NCBI RefSeq assembly: GCF_010726245.1
Contig: NZ_AP022561.1
Coordinates: forward strand, 2,728,001-2,792,000
Origin: Mycolicibacterium aichiense
Lineage (GTDB): Bacteria; Actinomycetota; Actinomycetes; Mycobacteriales; Mycobacteriaceae
Length of the DNA: 64,000 bases
Direction of reading: 5' to 3'
Translations under genes and position numbers: made by a program
The notes under the pieces: generated by a model
Database searches by the model: none
Told to the model about the DNA's origin: nothing
What the model saw: the letters and a program-made list of their open reading frames with translations, nothing else
In this document: positions 8,275 through 17,014 of the stretch, piece by piece
Numbering within the stretch: position 1 is the first letter of the stretch
Layout of the letters: each line of letters starts with the position of its first letter

Positions 8275-8727
8275 TCAACGCGGTTTCTCGTCGAACACCT
8301 CAAGGGTGCCGACGAAGCCGCGATTGACCTTCACCCGTTCGACCAGCTGCCATGATCCATCGGCCGTACGCCGCCAGGCGTCGCGGTAGTCGCCGAGGGT
8401 GTACATCCGCGTCGCTGGATCGTTGGTCGAGTCCAGGTGAACATCGCGGATGTAGGCCCGGCTGGTGGCCTCATCACCCGAAACATCGATCACGACATTG
8501 CCGAGCAGGTGCTGGGTGAGTCCGCAGTGGTCCAGGTAACCGCGGACGAGGCCGATGACCGCGGAGCGCCCAGTCACCCGCCCGGTGCCGAAATCGCCCT
8601 CGGCGTCGGCGGAAAGGATGCGCTCCATCGCCGCCCAGTCCCGTTCGTCCATTGCACGCGCGAAGAGAACCAATGCCCGTTCGATGGCACGTTCGTCGCG
8701 CAGCTGTGCCAGAAAAGCTGAATCCAT
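8275..8727 (-). CDS. NTF2-like (SnoaL/ketosteroid-isomerase fold) protein
   Basis: 150 aa from ATG 8727, 7 nt after the stop of the upstream gene. The pattern is typical of NTF2-like small enzymes: RDERAIERALVLFARAMDERDWAAMERIL helices, then a beta-sheet ending VERVKVNRGFVG. This fold includes ketosteroid isomerases, SnoaL cyclases and ring-hydroxylating beta subunits. It is the last gene of the seven-gene minus-strand operon (14990 to 8275). In a steroid-type island an isomerase or hydratase role is plausible but not shown. The open frame extending to 8856 was rejected because it overlaps the previous gene. Confidence 0.8.
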   Translation of the reverse strand: MDSAFLAQLRDERAIERALVLFARAMDERDWAAMERILSADAEGDFGTGRVTGRSAVIGLVRGYLDHCGLTQHLLGNVVIDVSGDEATSRAYIRDVHLDSTNDPATRMYTLGDYRDAWRRTADGSWQLVERVKVNRGFVGTLEVFDEKPR

Positions 8728-8734
8728 CCGCTGA

Positions 8735-9811
8735 TTATGCGAATTGGAATGCGCTGATGGGTGCTTCTTCTGGGTAGCTCGTTGGTCCGCCGAGGTCATA
8801 GGCGGAGTTGAGGGCCGCGATGAACTGCGGATCGTGCAACGGCTCGCTCGGCACATCGAGCGTGATGCCCTTGTCCTTGAGGTCGTCGACCATCATGCCG
8901 ATCGCGCGTTCGATCGTGATGTCGTCGGTGCCGTCCATGTTCTTCTTGAGCTCGTCGAAGTCGGAGAACACCTCGGCCGACCAGTGGACGAGGAACCTCA
9001 GTTCATCGGTGTGGTGGCGGGCGATGACATCCTCACCGTTCTTCAGCAGCCATTGATCGCGGTCGGTGGGGTCCCCGGCGAAGACGGTGTCGAAGGCCAA
9101 TCCGGCCGGAACCTGTTGATCCAGTGGGCCATTGGCCTCACCGCGGTGCACCATCATCTCGTTCTGCACGACAACTCCGCGGTTGTTGATCGGGGGCAGA
9201 ACCCGCTGTGGGGCCTTCAGCGGGCCGTCCGGCCAGTAGGTGAACCCGGACCCCTCGTCGAGGGAGAACCACGTGATCACCTGGGCCATCTTGATCAGGT
9301 AATCGGTGAACAGGCCGGACTTGCCCATCACGCTGCACAGCCAGGTGGGGGCGTTCTCGTGCCGTACGCCGCGGAAGCTGGGGGAGTCGAGGTGGCCGGG
9401 ATCGCGGTTGGCGCAGGGGCCGTTGATGTTGAACAGCATCATCTCCGGCTTGGCGTATTGCGCGTTCCAGTAGCTCTTGGCGTGCTCGATGAACTCGGCG
9501 TTGTAGAAGCAGTCGTGCAGTTCCGGATACAGCACAGTGCCGTAGTTGGCCAGATAGCCGCGGAAGGTCGGGGTGAGGAACAGGTCCAGTGAGGGTGTGA
9601 ATCCCTCGGGGAATGCGCCACTCATGGTGGCCATCAGTTCGTCGGCGGACGCGAAATGCTGAGCAATGATGAGCTTCCACGGCCCCTCGGTGTGTACGAC
9701 GTCGAGCAGTCGCCGCCGTTGGTCAGGGGTGTAGATATCGGTGAGCTCCCGCGGAGGGGCCACCGGACGCAGGATGTCGGACAGTTCCAGGCGCTGCTCA
9801 TCAGTCAGCAT
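8735..9811 (-). CDS. putative Fe(II)/2-oxoglutarate-oxygenase-like protein
   Basis: 358 aa from ATG 9811, where AAGGAG sits five bases ahead; the GTG at 9826 would place that ribosome site inside the gene. Visible features are an H-x-D pair, H140-L-D142 in RDPGHLDSPSF, and a distal H222-R in EMMVHRGEANG. This spacing is compatible with the facial triad of a double-stranded beta-helix oxygenase such as the phytanoyl-CoA dioxygenase group. I cannot assign a family by name. It lies between an HSL-type hydrolase and an NTF2-like gene in the acyl-CoA operon, so hydroxylation of an acyl or ring intermediate is a reasonable guess. Confidence 0.6.
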   Translation of the reverse strand: MLTDEQRLELSDILRPVAPPRELTDIYTPDQRRRLLDVVHTEGPWKLIIAQHFASADELMATMSGAFPEGFTPSLDLFLTPTFRGYLANYGTVLYPELHDCFYNAEFIEHAKSYWNAQYAKPEMMLFNINGPCANRDPGHLDSPSFRGVRHENAPTWLCSVMGKSGLFTDYLIKMAQVITWFSLDEGSGFTYWPDGPLKAPQRVLPPINNRGVVVQNEMMVHRGEANGPLDQQVPAGLAFDTVFAGDPTDRDQWLLKNGEDVIARHHTDELRFLVHWSAEVFSDFDELKKNMDGTDDITIERAIGMMVDDLKDKGITLDVPSEPLHDPQFIAALNSAYDLGGPTSYPEEAPISAFQFA

Positions 9812-9822
9812 GAGGATCTCCT

Positions 9823-10836
9823 TCACAAGGTGAGGCGTTCGATTGTGGTGGGTGTCGAGTTGGACGATCTGACGACCGTCCGTTGATCGGGAGATCCGCT
9901 TTCGGTGCCGAGATGGCGGAATTTCGCGTGTAACAGCGCCCCGATCTCCGCGATCGCCAGACGGCCCCGCGCGGTGGCATCAGAACGCATCAGGAAGCCG
10001 TGATACATGCCCGGGTAGCGCGTGAGCGTCGTCTGCACGCCGGCATCACGCAGCCGGCACGCGTACCGTTCGCCCCAGTCCCGGATCGGATCGCACTCTC
10101 CGGTGACCACGATGGCTGCCGGCAGATCGCGCAGATCCTGTGCATAGGCCGGGATTTGATAGGGATCCCGCGCCACCCCAGACCCCTGATCGACCAACTC
10201 GTGCATATAGAGGATGTCGTCGTGGCGCAGCATCGGCGCATCCGGCATCGAGGTGATCGACGTCGTGCCCATGTCTCTGTCCAGGCCCGGGTAGAGCAGC
10301 ACTTGAGCGGCGATGTCGGGTCCGCCGTGATCCCGCGCCGCCAATGCGACAGCGGCAGCCAGCGATCCGCCCGCGCTGTCGCCGACCACCGCGAGCCGGC
10401 CCGCGTCGACACCAAGCGAATCGGCCTGCGTCGCAACCCATTCAGTAGCAGCGTAGGCGTCGTCGAACTGGGCCGGTGGCGCCGCCTCCGGCGCCAGTCG
10501 GTAGTCGACCGATACCACCGCGGCGTCGCTGGCGTGGGCCAGCGCACGCGCCAGGGGTTCGAACGAGTGATTGCTTCCCATCACCAGCCCACCGCCGTGC
10601 AGGTAGACAAGCACAGGCGCGGACTGTTCGGTGGTGGGCCGGTAGATTCGCAGCGGGATCGGTCCCGCCGGGCCGGGAGCCGTCAGATCGTCGATGGCCG
10701 CCATCGGCGGCATATCGGGCAGCGGCGCGGATTCGAGGCCGGCCCGCACCGCGGCCAGGCCGCGGATGCGCATCGGCGGCAGCTCACCGAGAGAGGCGAC
10801 GCGCGCTGCGGCGTCCGGATCGAGTTGGGGGAGCAC
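9823..10836 (-). CDS. alpha/beta hydrolase, HSL-type esterase/lactonase
   Basis: 337 aa from GTG 10836, one nucleotide after the stop of the SDR gene. Hormone-sensitive-lipase family signature: YLHGGGLVMGS oxyanion motif at about residue 79, nucleophile GDSAGG at about 153, acid in GECDPIRDWG and His in YPGMYHGF. Such enzymes hydrolyse esters or lactones in the cytoplasm. In this operon, and close to a Baeyer-Villiger monooxygenase, opening of a lactone is a sensible role (inference). The C-terminal 30 residues after the catalytic His region are low complexity and extend close to the start of the next gene. Confidence 0.87.
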   Translation of the reverse strand: MLPQLDPDAAARVASLGELPPMRIRGLAAVRAGLESAPLPDMPPMAAIDDLTAPGPAGPIPLRIYRPTTEQSAPVLVYLHGGGLVMGSNHSFEPLARALAHASDAAVVSVDYRLAPEAAPPAQFDDAYAATEWVATQADSLGVDAGRLAVVGDSAGGSLAAAVALAARDHGGPDIAAQVLLYPGLDRDMGTTSITSMPDAPMLRHDDILYMHELVDQGSGVARDPYQIPAYAQDLRDLPAAIVVTGECDPIRDWGERYACRLRDAGVQTTLTRYPGMYHGFLMRSDATARGRLAIAEIGALLHAKFRHLGTESGSPDQRTVVRSSNSTPTTIERLTL

Positions 10837-10837
10837 G

Positions 10838-11701
10838 TCAGTTCTGCGCGGGGTCGAATCGGCGTTGGGTACGTAGCCGGGGTGTCTCCTGGTTGGTCAG
10901 GACGCGGGCCCGCTCGGCCATCGCCGACCCGACGTAGTCGGGCTGAGTGAGCAGATAGAACCGGCCTTCGGCGGCCTGTTCGAACACCACTTCGGCGGCC
11001 GCGATCGGATCCATGGCCTCGGCTTTGATGTCCAGCATGGCGGTTCGCTGGGCCTCGGCGGCACCGGCGTCACCGGAGTTCACGCCGCCTGCGGACTCAA
11101 AGATGTTGGATACCACCGCACCTGGCAGCACTGCCTGCACGTGCACATGGTGATCGTGCCCGGCGGACTGGACCTCGAGGTGCAGGCACTCGGTCAGCGC
11201 CAGCACGGCATGCTTACTCATGATGTAGGGCGCCTGCAGCGGAACGACTGCGACGCCGCCGATCGAGGACAGATTCCATACCCACGCGGGCGTGTCGGTG
11301 GCCATCATCCGGGGTAGGAACGCCCGAATACCGTGGAAAACCCCACTGATATTGATGTCGACGACGCGCTGCCAGTTGGCCACGGGGGTGTCCCACAGGT
11401 AGCCGAATTGTTCGACACCGGCGTTGTTCACCAGCAGGCGCACATCGCCGACATCGCGGTAGACGGTCTCGGCCAACTCTTCGACCGCGTTGGCGTCGCG
11501 CACGTCGCAGACCGCCTCGACCGCTGATCCGCCTGCCGCGGTGAGTTCCTCGCGCAGCGCCGCCACGGCTGCGGCATCGACGTCGGCCAGGACCACAGTC
11601 ATGCCCAGGCGGCTGGCCTGACGAGCCAAGCCCGCACCGATTCCCGCACCGGCCCCGGTGATGACGGCGACCCCGCCGCCGAAGGTCTCGCGTGCGCTCA
11701 C
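10838..11701 (-). CDS. short-chain dehydrogenase/reductase
   Basis: 287-aa classical SDR. Cofactor loop VITGAGAGIGAG near residue 14, D-rich ADVDAAA (favouring NAD over NADP), LLVNNAGV, catalytic Ser in WNLSSIGG and Y-x3-K in YIMSKHAV. GTG start at 11701 overlaps the stop of the upstream NTF2-like gene in GTGA, and its own stop is followed almost at once by the hydrolase GTG. Oxidoreduction of a hydroxy/keto group of a pathway intermediate is expected; the substrate is unknown. The C-terminal 60 residues (AAEVVFEQAAEGRFYLLT) are of the type seen in mycobacterial SDRs acting on bulky substrates. Confidence 0.88.
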   Translation of the reverse strand: MSARETFGGGVAVITGAGAGIGAGLARQASRLGMTVVLADVDAAAVAALREELTAAGGSAVEAVCDVRDANAVEELAETVYRDVGDVRLLVNNAGVEQFGYLWDTPVANWQRVVDINISGVFHGIRAFLPRMMATDTPAWVWNLSSIGGVAVVPLQAPYIMSKHAVLALTECLHLEVQSAGHDHHVHVQAVLPGAVVSNIFESAGGVNSGDAGAAEAQRTAMLDIKAEAMDPIAAAEVVFEQAAEGRFYLLTQPDYVGSAMAERARVLTNQETPRLRTQRRFDPAQN

Positions 11702-12183
11702 GCGAGGGTGCTGGCGGAGGTGGTGGCGGTGTACTGCGCGAGCGGCACGGAATCCTCGGCATCGAGAACCACTGTCATCGAGGTGAATACGAGGCCGGCG
11801 CTCGCGCGGCGGATGCCGGCGTCGACGACACCGCTCGAGACGGCGAACGGAACGTTGTTGGTGACCTGGTTGACGAAAAGATAGAACCGGACCGAGGTCA
11901 CCTCACCGTCGACACCGGTGCGGAAGATGTTGGTCGCGTGGTGGCGGCACGGGTAGGGGTTCTCGTTGCGGTGCTCCATGAGCCACGCGCGGGTCTGCGC
12001 ACCGCCGTGAAGGTCTGCCGCGAGGAGATGCTCGAACGGGCAGTTCCCGGAATCCGAACGGCTCAGGTAGTGCATCTCGTCGCCGATACGGGCGTCCACC
12101 TCGGTGAAATGGCCCTGGTCGTAGTGATACCAGAACCCCGCGATGAACTCCTGGACCTCGGACAAGGCGATCTCGTTGCTCAT
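11698..12183 (-). CDS. NTF2-like (SnoaL-type) protein
   Basis: 161-aa protein with N-terminal helices (LSEVQEFIAGFWYHYDQGHFTEV) and a curved beta-sheet, CRHHATNIFRTGVDGEVTSVRFYLFV, as in NTF2-like/ring-hydroxylating-beta-like proteins. It is coupled to the downstream SDR by a GTGA overlap and lies 75 nt after the acyl-CoA synthetase. It is one of three NTF2-like genes in the first 33 kb. Possible roles are isomerase, dehydratase or small accessory subunit; no large Rieske subunit is adjacent, so a dioxygenase beta role is less likely. Confidence 0.78.
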   Translation of the reverse strand: MSNEIALSEVQEFIAGFWYHYDQGHFTEVDARIGDEMHYLSRSDSGNCPFEHLLAADLHGGAQTRAWLMEHRNENPYPCRHHATNIFRTGVDGEVTSVRFYLFVNQVTNNVPFAVSSGVVDAGIRRASAGLVFTSMTVVLDAEDSVPLAQYTATTSASTLA

Positions 12184-12258
12184 GCCGAGAAGTCAACCCC
12201 GGATGTGGCGCCAGTTACACCGCTGATGACCGTTGAGTGGAACACCTCATGGGGGTGG

Positions 12259-13827
12259 TCACGACGGCAGGCTGAACCGTTGCCGGAGATCGCGTTTGAG
12301 CAGCTTGCCGCTGGGGTTCTTCGGTAGCTCGCTGACGAAGAACACATGCTTGGGGGTCTTGAACCCGGCGAGGTGCGTCCGGCAGTGGGCGAGCACCTCG
12401 TCTTCGCTCAGATCCGCACCTTGGCGGAGAACCACCGCGGCGACCACCGCCTCCACCCAGACGGGATGCTCCAACCCGAACACCGCGGCCTCCTCGACGC
12501 CGGCGTGCAGATAGAGCACCTCTTCGACCTCCCGACTGGCCACGTTCTCGCCACCCGTTTTGATCATGTCCTTCTTGCGGTCCACCACGTGGAGCAATCC
12601 GGCGTCATCGTAGAAGCCGAGATCGCCTGAGTGGAACCAGCCGGCACGGAAGGCCTCTGCGGTCTTGCCGGGGTCGTCGAGATATCCGAGCATGAGATGC
12701 GGACTGCGATGCGCGATCTCGCCGATGGTTCCCGCCGGTACCGGCTCGTCGGACTCGTCGAGGATGGCGGTTTCCACATTGAGCACCGGCCGTCCCGCAG
12801 CGCCGGCGTGTGCCTCCTGTTCTTCCGGACCCAGCGCCGAGGCGAGTGGAGCGATCTCGGTCTGGCCGTAGAAGTTCCAGAGCTGCAGGTTGGGTAAGCG
12901 GTGCCGGATCTCGTGCAGGATCTCGGTCGGCATCGCCGACGCTCCGTAGTAACCCTTACGCAAGCTCGACAGATCTACCTGATCGAAAACGGGGCTCCGG
13001 AGCAGACTGATCCAGACGGTCGGGGGCGCGAAGTAGTTGGTCACCGCGTAGCGCTCGATGGTGCGCAGCACAGCCTCGGGATCGGGGCGGGGGAGGATGA
13101 TGCTGGTTGCGCCGAGGTACACATCGGTCGCCAGGAAGTTGTCCAGTTGGGCACAGTGGTACAACGGCAGCGAATGGATCTCGACGTCGTCTACGGCCAT
13201 AGAACCCGCGGTGATGGAACTGACGTACTGCCACATCAGAGTGCGACTGGAGTGCATGACACCTTTGGGTCGAGACTCGGTTCCGCTGGTGTACATGACC
13301 CGGAGCAGTTGGTCGTCGTCGACATCGGGGTTCGGTGGCGACGACGTTGTGGCCAGGCACTGCTCGAAGTCGACCCAGCCCGACGGAGCCGGCGATTCTG
13401 CTTCTGCGATGGCCATCTTCGTCGCAACGGAGGTGTCCGGGCTCATCGCGTCCTCGGCGACGGTAATCAGATCAGCCTCGACAATGAAACCCGTCGCGCG
13501 GCAATGCCTGAGAATGTAGGCGATCTCTTCGGCGGTGAGCATGAAGTTCACAGGCACGAGCACGACGGCCGCACGAGCCGTGGCGAAGGCGAGGACCGCG
13601 TATTGCCAACAATTGCGCGCCAGGAGCGCTACTCGGTCACCCGGCCCGAACCCGTTGTCGCTCAATGCCGCCGCAGCCCGGTCGACGAGATCGTCGAACT
13701 CCGAGAACGTCAACGTCACGTCGCCGTCGATGATTGCGACCTTGTCCGGATAGCGGCGCGCGGAGCGCCGCGGAATGTCGCCCAGGCCATGACCGCGTGC
13801 GGCGCGGATGGAATCCTCCAGGCTCAC
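12259..13827 (-). CDS. fatty-acid-CoA-ligase-type acyl-CoA synthetase (AMP-forming)
   Basis: 522 aa from GTG 13827, which overlaps the acyl-CoA dehydrogenase stop in GTGA; the longer frame to 14208 is a shadow. ANL-superfamily motifs are in order: YTSGTESRPKGV (A3, with ES in place of the usual TG), FYGQTE (A5), GWFHSGDLGFYDD and VDRKKDMI (A7-A8), and NPSGKLLKR with the A10 Lys. It activates a carboxylic acid to its CoA thioester. With the dehydrogenase directly upstream it forms the entry to a beta-oxidation-like route, probably for a ring-derived or side-chain acid of the island substrate. Confidence 0.9.
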   Translation of the reverse strand: MSLEDSIRAARGHGLGDIPRRSARRYPDKVAIIDGDVTLTFSEFDDLVDRAAAALSDNGFGPGDRVALLARNCWQYAVLAFATARAAVVLVPVNFMLTAEEIAYILRHCRATGFIVEADLITVAEDAMSPDTSVATKMAIAEAESPAPSGWVDFEQCLATTSSPPNPDVDDDQLLRVMYTSGTESRPKGVMHSSRTLMWQYVSSITAGSMAVDDVEIHSLPLYHCAQLDNFLATDVYLGATSIILPRPDPEAVLRTIERYAVTNYFAPPTVWISLLRSPVFDQVDLSSLRKGYYGASAMPTEILHEIRHRLPNLQLWNFYGQTEIAPLASALGPEEQEAHAGAAGRPVLNVETAILDESDEPVPAGTIGEIAHRSPHLMLGYLDDPGKTAEAFRAGWFHSGDLGFYDDAGLLHVVDRKKDMIKTGGENVASREVEEVLYLHAGVEEAAVFGLEHPVWVEAVVAAVVLRQGADLSEDEVLAHCRTHLAGFKTPKHVFFVSELPKNPSGKLLKRDLRQRFSLPS

Positions 13828-14990
13828 GCCGATTCCTTGGTCGGGTCCAGGGCGAGGTCGCGCCCGATGATCTCGCGCATGATCTCCGACGTTCCGCCGT
13901 ACACCCTGGTGACGCGGGCATCGATGGCAGCCCGCGCGACGGGGTATTCCCGCATGTAGCCGTAGCCGCCGAACATCTGCTGACAGCTGTCGAGGACGCG
14001 GAACTCCATCTCGGTCGCCCACAATTTGGCCTTCGCCGCGTCGGCGGCAGTCAGCAGGCCCGCGTTCAATTGCATGACGCATCGGTCGATGAACGACTCG
14101 GCAACGGTGATCTCTGTTGCGGCGTCGGCCAATGTGAACCGGGTGTTCTGAAGGGCCCCAATGGGTTTGCCGAACGCGGTTCTCTCCCGCACGTAGTCGA
14201 CGGTCCACTGCACCGCCGCGCGTGCCCGCCCCAGACTGCCTACTGCGATCTGCATACGCTCCTGGGCCAGGTTACGCATGAGGTACTCGAAGCCTCGGCC
14301 CACCTCACCGAGAACATTGGCTTTGGGCACCACCACGTCCATAAACGACAGCTCCGAGGTGTCTTGGCAATGCAGCCCGAGCTTGTCGAGGTTGCGTCCA
14401 CGTTCGAAGCCCGGCATCCCACGCTCGATCACCATCAGCGTCAAACCCGTGTGGCGATCAGGGGAGGTGCGCACCGCGGCGATCACGAGGTCGGCGTTCT
14501 GCCCGTTCGTGATGAAGGTCTTGGCTCCATTGACGACGAAGTGATCACCGGCGTCGACACCAGTGGTACGGATACCGGCCACATCGGAACCGGCTCCCGG
14601 CTCCGTCATCCCGATAGCAGCGATCAGCTCGCCCCGGACAAAGCCGGGCAGCCACCGCTCGCGCTGTTCAGGGTTGCCGATATCGGCGAGATAGGGCAGG
14701 CAGATATCGTTGTGGACCGCGAAACTGAGCCCGACATTGCCCGCGTGGGCCTCCATGCACCGCTCGATCAGGATCTGGTTGTAGCGAAAGTCCTTGATTC
14801 CCAAGCCGCCAAACTGTTCGGGCGCAGCGAAGCCGAGCAGACCGATCGCGCCGGCCGCCGCGAACACGTCGCGCGGGGCGATCCCGGCGTCTTCCCAGCA
14901 TTCGATGTGGGGAGCGATCTGCTTGGTGGCGAAATCACCCGCCAGCTCGCCGAAGGCCACGTGGTCGTCTTCGTAGTGCACGCGCTGCAT
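13824..14990 (-). CDS. acyl-CoA dehydrogenase
   Basis: 388 aa from ATG 14990, first gene of the minus-strand operon; the frame reaching 15218 would cross the divergent promoter. Canonical ACAD signatures: AIGMTEPGAGSD (FAD/substrate loop), FITNGQNADLVI, FGKPIGALQNTRF and the C-terminal QMFGGYGYMREYPVARAAIDARVTRVYGGTSEIM. It catalyses alpha,beta-dehydrogenation of an acyl-CoA, passing electrons to ETF. The partner synthetase follows with a 4-nt overlap. It is divergent from the BVMO at 15092 across a 101-bp gap with an inverted repeat. Confidence 0.92.
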   Translation of the reverse strand: MQRVHYEDDHVAFGELAGDFATKQIAPHIECWEDAGIAPRDVFAAAGAIGLLGFAAPEQFGGLGIKDFRYNQILIERCMEAHAGNVGLSFAVHNDICLPYLADIGNPEQRERWLPGFVRGELIAAIGMTEPGAGSDVAGIRTTGVDAGDHFVVNGAKTFITNGQNADLVIAAVRTSPDRHTGLTLMVIERGMPGFERGRNLDKLGLHCQDTSELSFMDVVVPKANVLGEVGRGFEYLMRNLAQERMQIAVGSLGRARAAVQWTVDYVRERTAFGKPIGALQNTRFTLADAATEITVAESFIDRCVMQLNAGLLTAADAAKAKLWATEMEFRVLDSCQQMFGGYGYMREYPVARAAIDARVTRVYGGTSEIMREIIGRDLALDPTKESA

Positions 14991-15004
14991 AGCCAGAACT
15001 CTAG

Positions 15005-15038
15005 GCGGGAGAGCCACTGTCACCGCTGAGTCTCCCGC
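15005..15038. promoter_or_regulatory. inverted repeat in divergent promoter region
   Basis: GCGGGAGA, 18-bp spacer, TCTCCCGC (perfect 8-bp arms) in the 101-bp gap between the acyl-CoA dehydrogenase operon and the BVMO operon. On the minus strand the repeat overlaps two direct copies of ACTCAGCGG. Possible shared operator; a chance GC-rich repeat is not excluded. Confidence 0.35.
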
Positions 15039-15091
15039 TGAGTAGACAACTGGACCGCCGGCGCCGCGTAGCTCTCCGATACTCGGCTGCC

Positions 15092-17014
15092 ATGACCACT
15101 GGACAGTCTGCGATCGCCTCGAGCACCGATCTCGACATACGCACGCTGCGAGACCACTTGATGAAGGCAGACCCCGGCGTTCTGGTTGCGGTGCTCGCCC
15201 AGATGACCGGTGATGCATCGGTCGTGGACCGGTACGCCGGCAAGATCGACCACGTCCCGGACCCGCCGGAGCGAGCGGGAACCACCGATCCCGCCACCGC
15301 GGATGCGCTGGCCGACGAAATCATCGCCGCGCTCGGTCGGCCCCGGCCGGCCGGCGCGATCGCCGCGGACGATCGTGAGCTGTTCGCCGTCCTGTTGCCG
15401 ATCGCGCTGGGCACCGACGTCGACGACGAACAGGTGGATCTGCTGCTCGAGCAGGGCGGCTTCCGCCCCTCTCAACCCACGCTGCCCCGCACCACGCCGA
15501 TTCCCTCGACGACCACGATGGCGATCATCGGTGCCGGTATCGCCGGTATCGCGGTAGCACTGGCCGCGGCCGAAGAGGGCGTGCACTTCCAGATCTACGA
15601 CCGCAACGACGAGGTCGGAGGCACGTGGCTGACCACGACATACCCGGGCATCGGCGTGGACACGCCGTCGGCGTACTACTCGCTGTCCCGGGAAGTGAAC
15701 CCGGACTGGTCCAACTACTACCCGGAAGGTGCCGAATACCAGGAATACCTGGTGGCCCTGGCCGACAAACACGAACTGCGCCGCCACATCCGGTTCGGTA
15801 CCGAAGTGGAAGCGCTGTGGTGGGACGAGCAACGCCAGCAGTGGCAGATCCACTCACGCGCCGCCGACGGTACGGTCAGCTTTGACTACGCCAGCGTTGT
15901 CGTCACCGCCGCCGGCTATCTGAATCGCCCACGGTTTCCTGACCTCAAGGGTCGAGACACGTTCGCCGGAACCAGCATTCACTCAGCGCTATGGGATCCC
16001 ACCCTCGATCTCACCGGGAAGAGGGTGGCCGTCATCGGGGCGGGGTGCACTGCTGTGCAGATCGTCGACGCCTGTGTCGACGACGTCGAACACCTCACCG
16101 TGTTTCAACGGCAGCCGCACTGGGTGGCGCCCCGCAAGCGCCTCTCCGATGAGGTGCCCGAGCATCGGCGCTATCTGGGCCGGGTGCTGCCGTTCTACGC
16201 GATGTGGCACCGGCTCAAGTCGTACTGGGGCACAGCAGACAACAACTATCCGATCATCCTGCAGGATCCCGAGTGGTCGCAGACGCACCTGTCGATCTCC
16301 CCGGCCAACGACGTCTTGCTGCGGATGTGCTTGGACTATATCGACCGCATGTTCGGGGCCGGAACGGAATTGGCGCGCAAGGTCACCCCGGACTTCGCAC
16401 CCTATGGCAAACGCATCATTCGCGACCCCGGTGGCTACTACGCCGCCTTGACTCGCGAGCATGTCGATGTCGAGGCGAGTGAACCCGCCGAGGTGAACTC
16501 CGACGGAATCGTGACTGCGGACGGCCGCCAGATCGACCTCGACGTCATCGTCTATGCCACCGGCTACCATCTCGACTTCTTGTCCACCGTCGACATCCGC
16601 GGCCGTGGCGGCAAGACGTTGTCGGGGGAGTGGGGGGACAGTCCCCGTGCCTACCGAGGCGGAACCGTTCCGGGATTCCCGAATCTGTTCATCACCTCGG
16701 CCCCCAACTACAGTCCCGGGCACGGAGCAGGCGCCAACTTCTCCATGGAAGTCCTCGCCCACTTCATCCTGGAGTGCCTGCAGCTCATGGCCTTACGCGG
16801 CGCGACGACGATCGAAGTGACCGAGCGCGCGTTCACCGAGTATGTCGCCGGCATCGACCAGGCGATGCAACGCACCGTGTGGTGCCACACCCCGAACGCC
16901 CACACGTACTACCGGTCGGAATCGGGTCGCGTGGTCGTCGCCACCCCGTATCGACTGGTCGACTTGTGGCAGCAGCACCGGGCTCCCGTCGAAGAGGACT
17001 TCGTCCTGCAATGA
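15092..17014 (+). CDS. Baeyer-Villiger monooxygenase with N-terminal extension (HAPMO-like)
   Basis: 640-aa flavoprotein. The first 140 residues form a helical extension like that of 4-hydroxyacetophenone-type BVMOs. Then come the FAD motif IIGAGIAG, the BVMO fingerprint F-x-G-x3-H-x3-W (FAGTSIHSALW), and the NADPH motif VIGAGCTAVQ. It is expected to insert oxygen next to a ketone with NADPH and O2, giving an ester or lactone. Its stop overlaps the start of an SDR in ATGA, so the SDR may supply the ketone or reduce the product. It is divergent from the acyl-CoA operon, which could take up hydrolysed products. Confidence 0.9.
   Translation: MTTGQSAIASSTDLDIRTLRDHLMKADPGVLVAVLAQMTGDASVVDRYAGKIDHVPDPPERAGTTDPATADALADEIIAALGRPRPAGAIAADDRELFAVLLPIALGTDVDDEQVDLLLEQGGFRPSQPTLPRTTPIPSTTTMAIIGAGIAGIAVALAAAEEGVHFQIYDRNDEVGGTWLTTTYPGIGVDTPSAYYSLSREVNPDWSNYYPEGAEYQEYLVALADKHELRRHIRFGTEVEALWWDEQRQQWQIHSRAADGTVSFDYASVVVTAAGYLNRPRFPDLKGRDTFAGTSIHSALWDPTLDLTGKRVAVIGAGCTAVQIVDACVDDVEHLTVFQRQPHWVAPRKRLSDEVPEHRRYLGRVLPFYAMWHRLKSYWGTADNNYPIILQDPEWSQTHLSISPANDVLLRMCLDYIDRMFGAGTELARKVTPDFAPYGKRIIRDPGGYYAALTREHVDVEASEPAEVNSDGIVTADGRQIDLDVIVYATGYHLDFLSTVDIRGRGGKTLSGEWGDSPRAYRGGTVPGFPNLFITSAPNYSPGHGAGANFSMEVLAHFILECLQLMALRGATTIEVTERAFTEYVAGIDQAMQRTVWCHTPNAHTYYRSESGRVVVATPYRLVDLWQQHRAPVEEDFVLQ

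Noticed and set aside
12901..13959. 352-codon plus-strand frame over the acyl-CoA synthetase gene
   Set aside because: Shadow; the minus strand carries all ANL motifs in order.
13827..14208. N-terminal extension of the acyl-CoA synthetase
   Set aside because: It lies wholly within the acyl-CoA dehydrogenase; the GTG at 13827 with GTGA overlap fits the family length.
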